A stretch of DNA of 8,345 bases. It comes from Lutibacter sp. Lineage in GTDB: Bacteria > Bacteroidota > Bacteroidia > Flavobacteriales > Flavobacteriaceae. Both the position numbers and the translations under genes were made by a program. Positions 7,592-8,345 of this stretch are shown here, piece after piece. The notes below the pieces were generated by a model. It made no database searches. It worked only from the letters and a program-made list of their open reading frames with translations, and had not been told where the DNA came from. The DNA is taken from positions 1-8,345 of the forward strand of contig SDWL01000080.1 in NCBI GenBank assembly GCA_004195315.1, read 5' to 3'. Within the stretch, counting starts at the first letter, position 1, and each line of letters opens with the position of its first letter.

Positions 7592-7706
7592 AAAATGATA
7601 CTTTTTTTAAAGAAACGTGAATTACGTATTTTTTTTGCACGTATACAATGTAGAAATAAAAAATTCCAAAATAAATATTTAAGATTTTACACATGTTCAT
7701 CTTTAA

Positions 7707-8057
7707 TTATTCTTTATGCAAAAAATGTTGTTTTATCAGTAATTGTTCTTCTGTTTCTTTATTTTCTTCATCAGGAACACAACAATCTACTGGGCAAACA
7801 GCTGCACATTGTGGTTCGTCATGAAAACCTTTACACTCAGTACATTTATCTGCAATAATAAAGTAGACTTCATCATCAATTGGCTCTTGAGATACATCAG
7901 CAATAAATGTTTTACCATTTGGTAAAATTATTTCACCTGAAAGTGTTGTGCCATCTGAAAATTTCCAGTCCTCTGCAGCTTCATAAATAGCATTGTTTGG
8001 ACATTCAGGTTCGCAAGCTCCACAATTTATACATTCGTCGGTTATTTTTATTGCCAT
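7707..8057 (-). CDS. 2[4Fe-4S] ferredoxin (Alvin-like dicluster type)
   Basis: A 116-residue acidic electron carrier predicted to bind two [4Fe-4S] clusters in the cytoplasm. The first cluster motif is CINCGACEPEC with Cys9, Cys12, Cys15 and Cys19, each in the CxxCxxCxxxCP pattern. The second is CTECKGFHDEPQCAAVC with Cys72, Cys75, Cys84 and Cys88, where the eight-residue gap between the second and third cysteines is typical of Alvin-type ferredoxins; Cys92 and Cys93 follow. The two motifs are separated by an unusually long linker of about 52 residues, and a charged tail of about 25 residues rich in Glu and Lys follows. The start ATG 8057-8055 gives MAIKITDECINCGAC, the standard N-terminus. 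It diverges from the acyl-CoA reductase gene; that pairing suggests, but does not prove, that it serves the same pathway. Its redox partner is unknown. Confidence 0.93.
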   Translation of the reverse strand: MAIKITDECINCGACEPECPNNAIYEAAEDWKFSDGTTLSGEIILPNGKTFIADVSQEPIDDEVYFIIADKCTECKGFHDEPQCAAVCPVDCCVPDEENKETEEQLLIKQHFLHKE

Positions 8058-8079
8058 ACTATTATTTAGATTAATTTTG
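8051..8079 (+). promoter_or_regulatory. Probable promoter of the acyl-CoA reductase gene
   Basis: TTG at 8051-8053, an 18-base spacer, then TAATTTTG at 8072-8079, an exact fit to the Bacteroidota TTG / TAnnTTTG promoter with normal spacing. Transcription would start near 8086, about 16 bases before the ATG at 8102. The -33 element overlaps the first codons of the ferredoxin gene. Confidence 0.6.
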
Positions 8080-8087
8080 CAAATATA
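8080..8087 (-). promoter_or_regulatory. Probable -7 box of the ferredoxin gene
   Basis: On the minus strand 8087-8080 reads TATATTTG, an exact TAnnTTTG match, 22 bases before the ferredoxin ATG and directly abutting the plus-strand -7 box. The best upstream TTG (8116-8114) is 26 bases away, too far for a standard -33 element, so only the -7 box is assigned. Confidence 0.5.
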
Positions 8088-8101
8088 AAATTATAATTAG
8101 A

Positions 8102-8326
8102 ATGAATTTAGAGCAACGTATTGAAGTTTTCTCAAAACTTGGAGATTTTTTAAAGCAATTTAGCACAACTAAAATTGAAAAAATTGAAGATTCTGAATTC
8201 AATAACTTATTTTTTGATGCTTTTGAAATGCAAATTAACAGAGCTCATGAATTTAATGGCTGGTTTAATAAGCCTAATGTTTTAAAAGCATTTGAAAGTT
8301 GGAGTCAAGCGCTGTCAATTGAAAAC
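8102..8326 (+). CDS. LuxC-like acyl-CoA reductase, N-terminal 75 codons only
   Basis: The frame from ATG 8102 reads MNLEQRIEVFSKLGDFLKQF, then after a short linker FDAFEMQINRAHEFNGWFNK, then PNVLKAFESWSQALSIEN. The N-terminal pattern (RIxxFxxLGxFL, then NGWFxxxNVxxAxxxW) fits the start of the flavobacterial acyl-CoA reductase family related to LuxC, which reduces fatty acyl-CoA with NADPH. The catalytic region is not in the window, so function rests on the N-terminus and on the divergent ferredoxin neighbour, an arrangement I recall from related genomes. Genuine coding sequence ends at 8326: the next 19 bases are sequencing adapter, and the six codons they would add (LSLIHI) are spurious. It is a contig-end truncation, not a biological one. 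Confidence 0.75.
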
Positions 8327-8345
8327 CTGTCTCTTATACACATCT
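8327..8345. other. Untrimmed Tn5/Nextera mosaic-end adapter at the contig end
   Basis: The last 19 bases, CTGTCTCTTATACACATCT, are identical to the reverse complement of the 19-bp Tn5 mosaic end used in Nextera tagmentation libraries (AGATGTGTATAAGAGACAG), and they end exactly at the window edge. This is read-through adapter built into the assembly, not genomic sequence and not a Tn5 insertion, because nothing of a transposon follows. Confidence 0.95.

Larger units (their letters stand above)
7292..7706. other. 415-base gap between hexosaminidase and ferredoxin genes
   Basis: No intact gene. The part nearest the hexosaminidase (7294-7380) has a minus-strand open frame of 28 codons reading GGYSVYAGFNYALHTSKQNE near its start and stopping at TGA 7296-7294, two bases before the hexosaminidase ATG. 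It has no start codon and its status is unclear. Next come a dyad and the Tat-protein remnant on the minus strand (separate entries). The stretch 7592-7706 is A/T-rich with homopolymer runs; I see no gene and no strong terminator for the ferredoxin there, only weak short repeats of ACGT type. The hexosaminidase promoter is not evident. Confidence 0.6.

Noticed and set aside
7562..7925. Two plus-strand open frames over the ferredoxin 3' half and the gap beside it
   Set aside because: The ferredoxin on the opposite strand has all eight cluster cysteines and explains the openness; the plus-strand products are Phe/Cys/Ile-rich with no domain pattern.
8327..8345. Real Tn5-type transposon end
   Set aside because: It is exactly the 19-base mosaic end, an engineered sequence, and it stops at the contig edge, which is typical of library adapter read-through.

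Overview
The window looks like chromosomal DNA of a flavobacterium (Bacteroidota, probably Flavobacteriaceae). It is very AT-rich, and the -7 promoter boxes I can find fit the Bacteroidota TAnnTTTG pattern rather than a sigma-70 TATAAT. The protein sequences read as flavobacterial, and the ferredoxin / acyl-CoA reductase divergent pair is an arrangement I remember from that group. No database was consulted, so the placement rests on pattern recognition.

Left part (1-4475), housekeeping genes on the minus strand: ychF (ribosome-associated ATPase), then, after a clear intrinsic terminator, parE and the first 428 codons of parC. parE and parC are 64 bp apart and are probably one transcript encoding the two halves of topoisomerase IV. 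parC has no complete listing-type ORF because it runs off the left edge, but it is open and intact throughout.

Middle part (4420-7706), a degraded sugar-utilisation locus. The only intact gene is a lipoprotein beta-N-acetylhexosaminidase (GH20) on the minus strand. On one side are the remains of an FHS-family sugar permease (the family that includes the GlcNAc permease NagP), frameshifted and running into a 12-unit ATT microsatellite. On the other side are the remains of a Tat-exported protein that keeps its signal peptide start and a frameshifted C-terminal-like piece. A third coding-like tail sits just past the GH20 stop. My reading is that a GlcNAc / amino-sugar cluster has decayed around a surviving glycosidase.

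Right part (7707-8345): a 2[4Fe-4S] ferredoxin on the minus strand, and diverging from it the first 75 codons of a LuxC-like acyl-CoA reductase. Their two -7 promoter boxes abut exactly (8072-8079 and 8080-8087). The last 19 bases of the window are not genomic: they equal the reverse complement of the Tn5/Nextera mosaic end, so the contig end carries untrimmed library adapter.

I did not find a convincing undescribed system. The points most worth attention are the adapter artefact, the decayed permease with its microsatellite, the Tat-protein remnant, and the back-to-back promoter pair.
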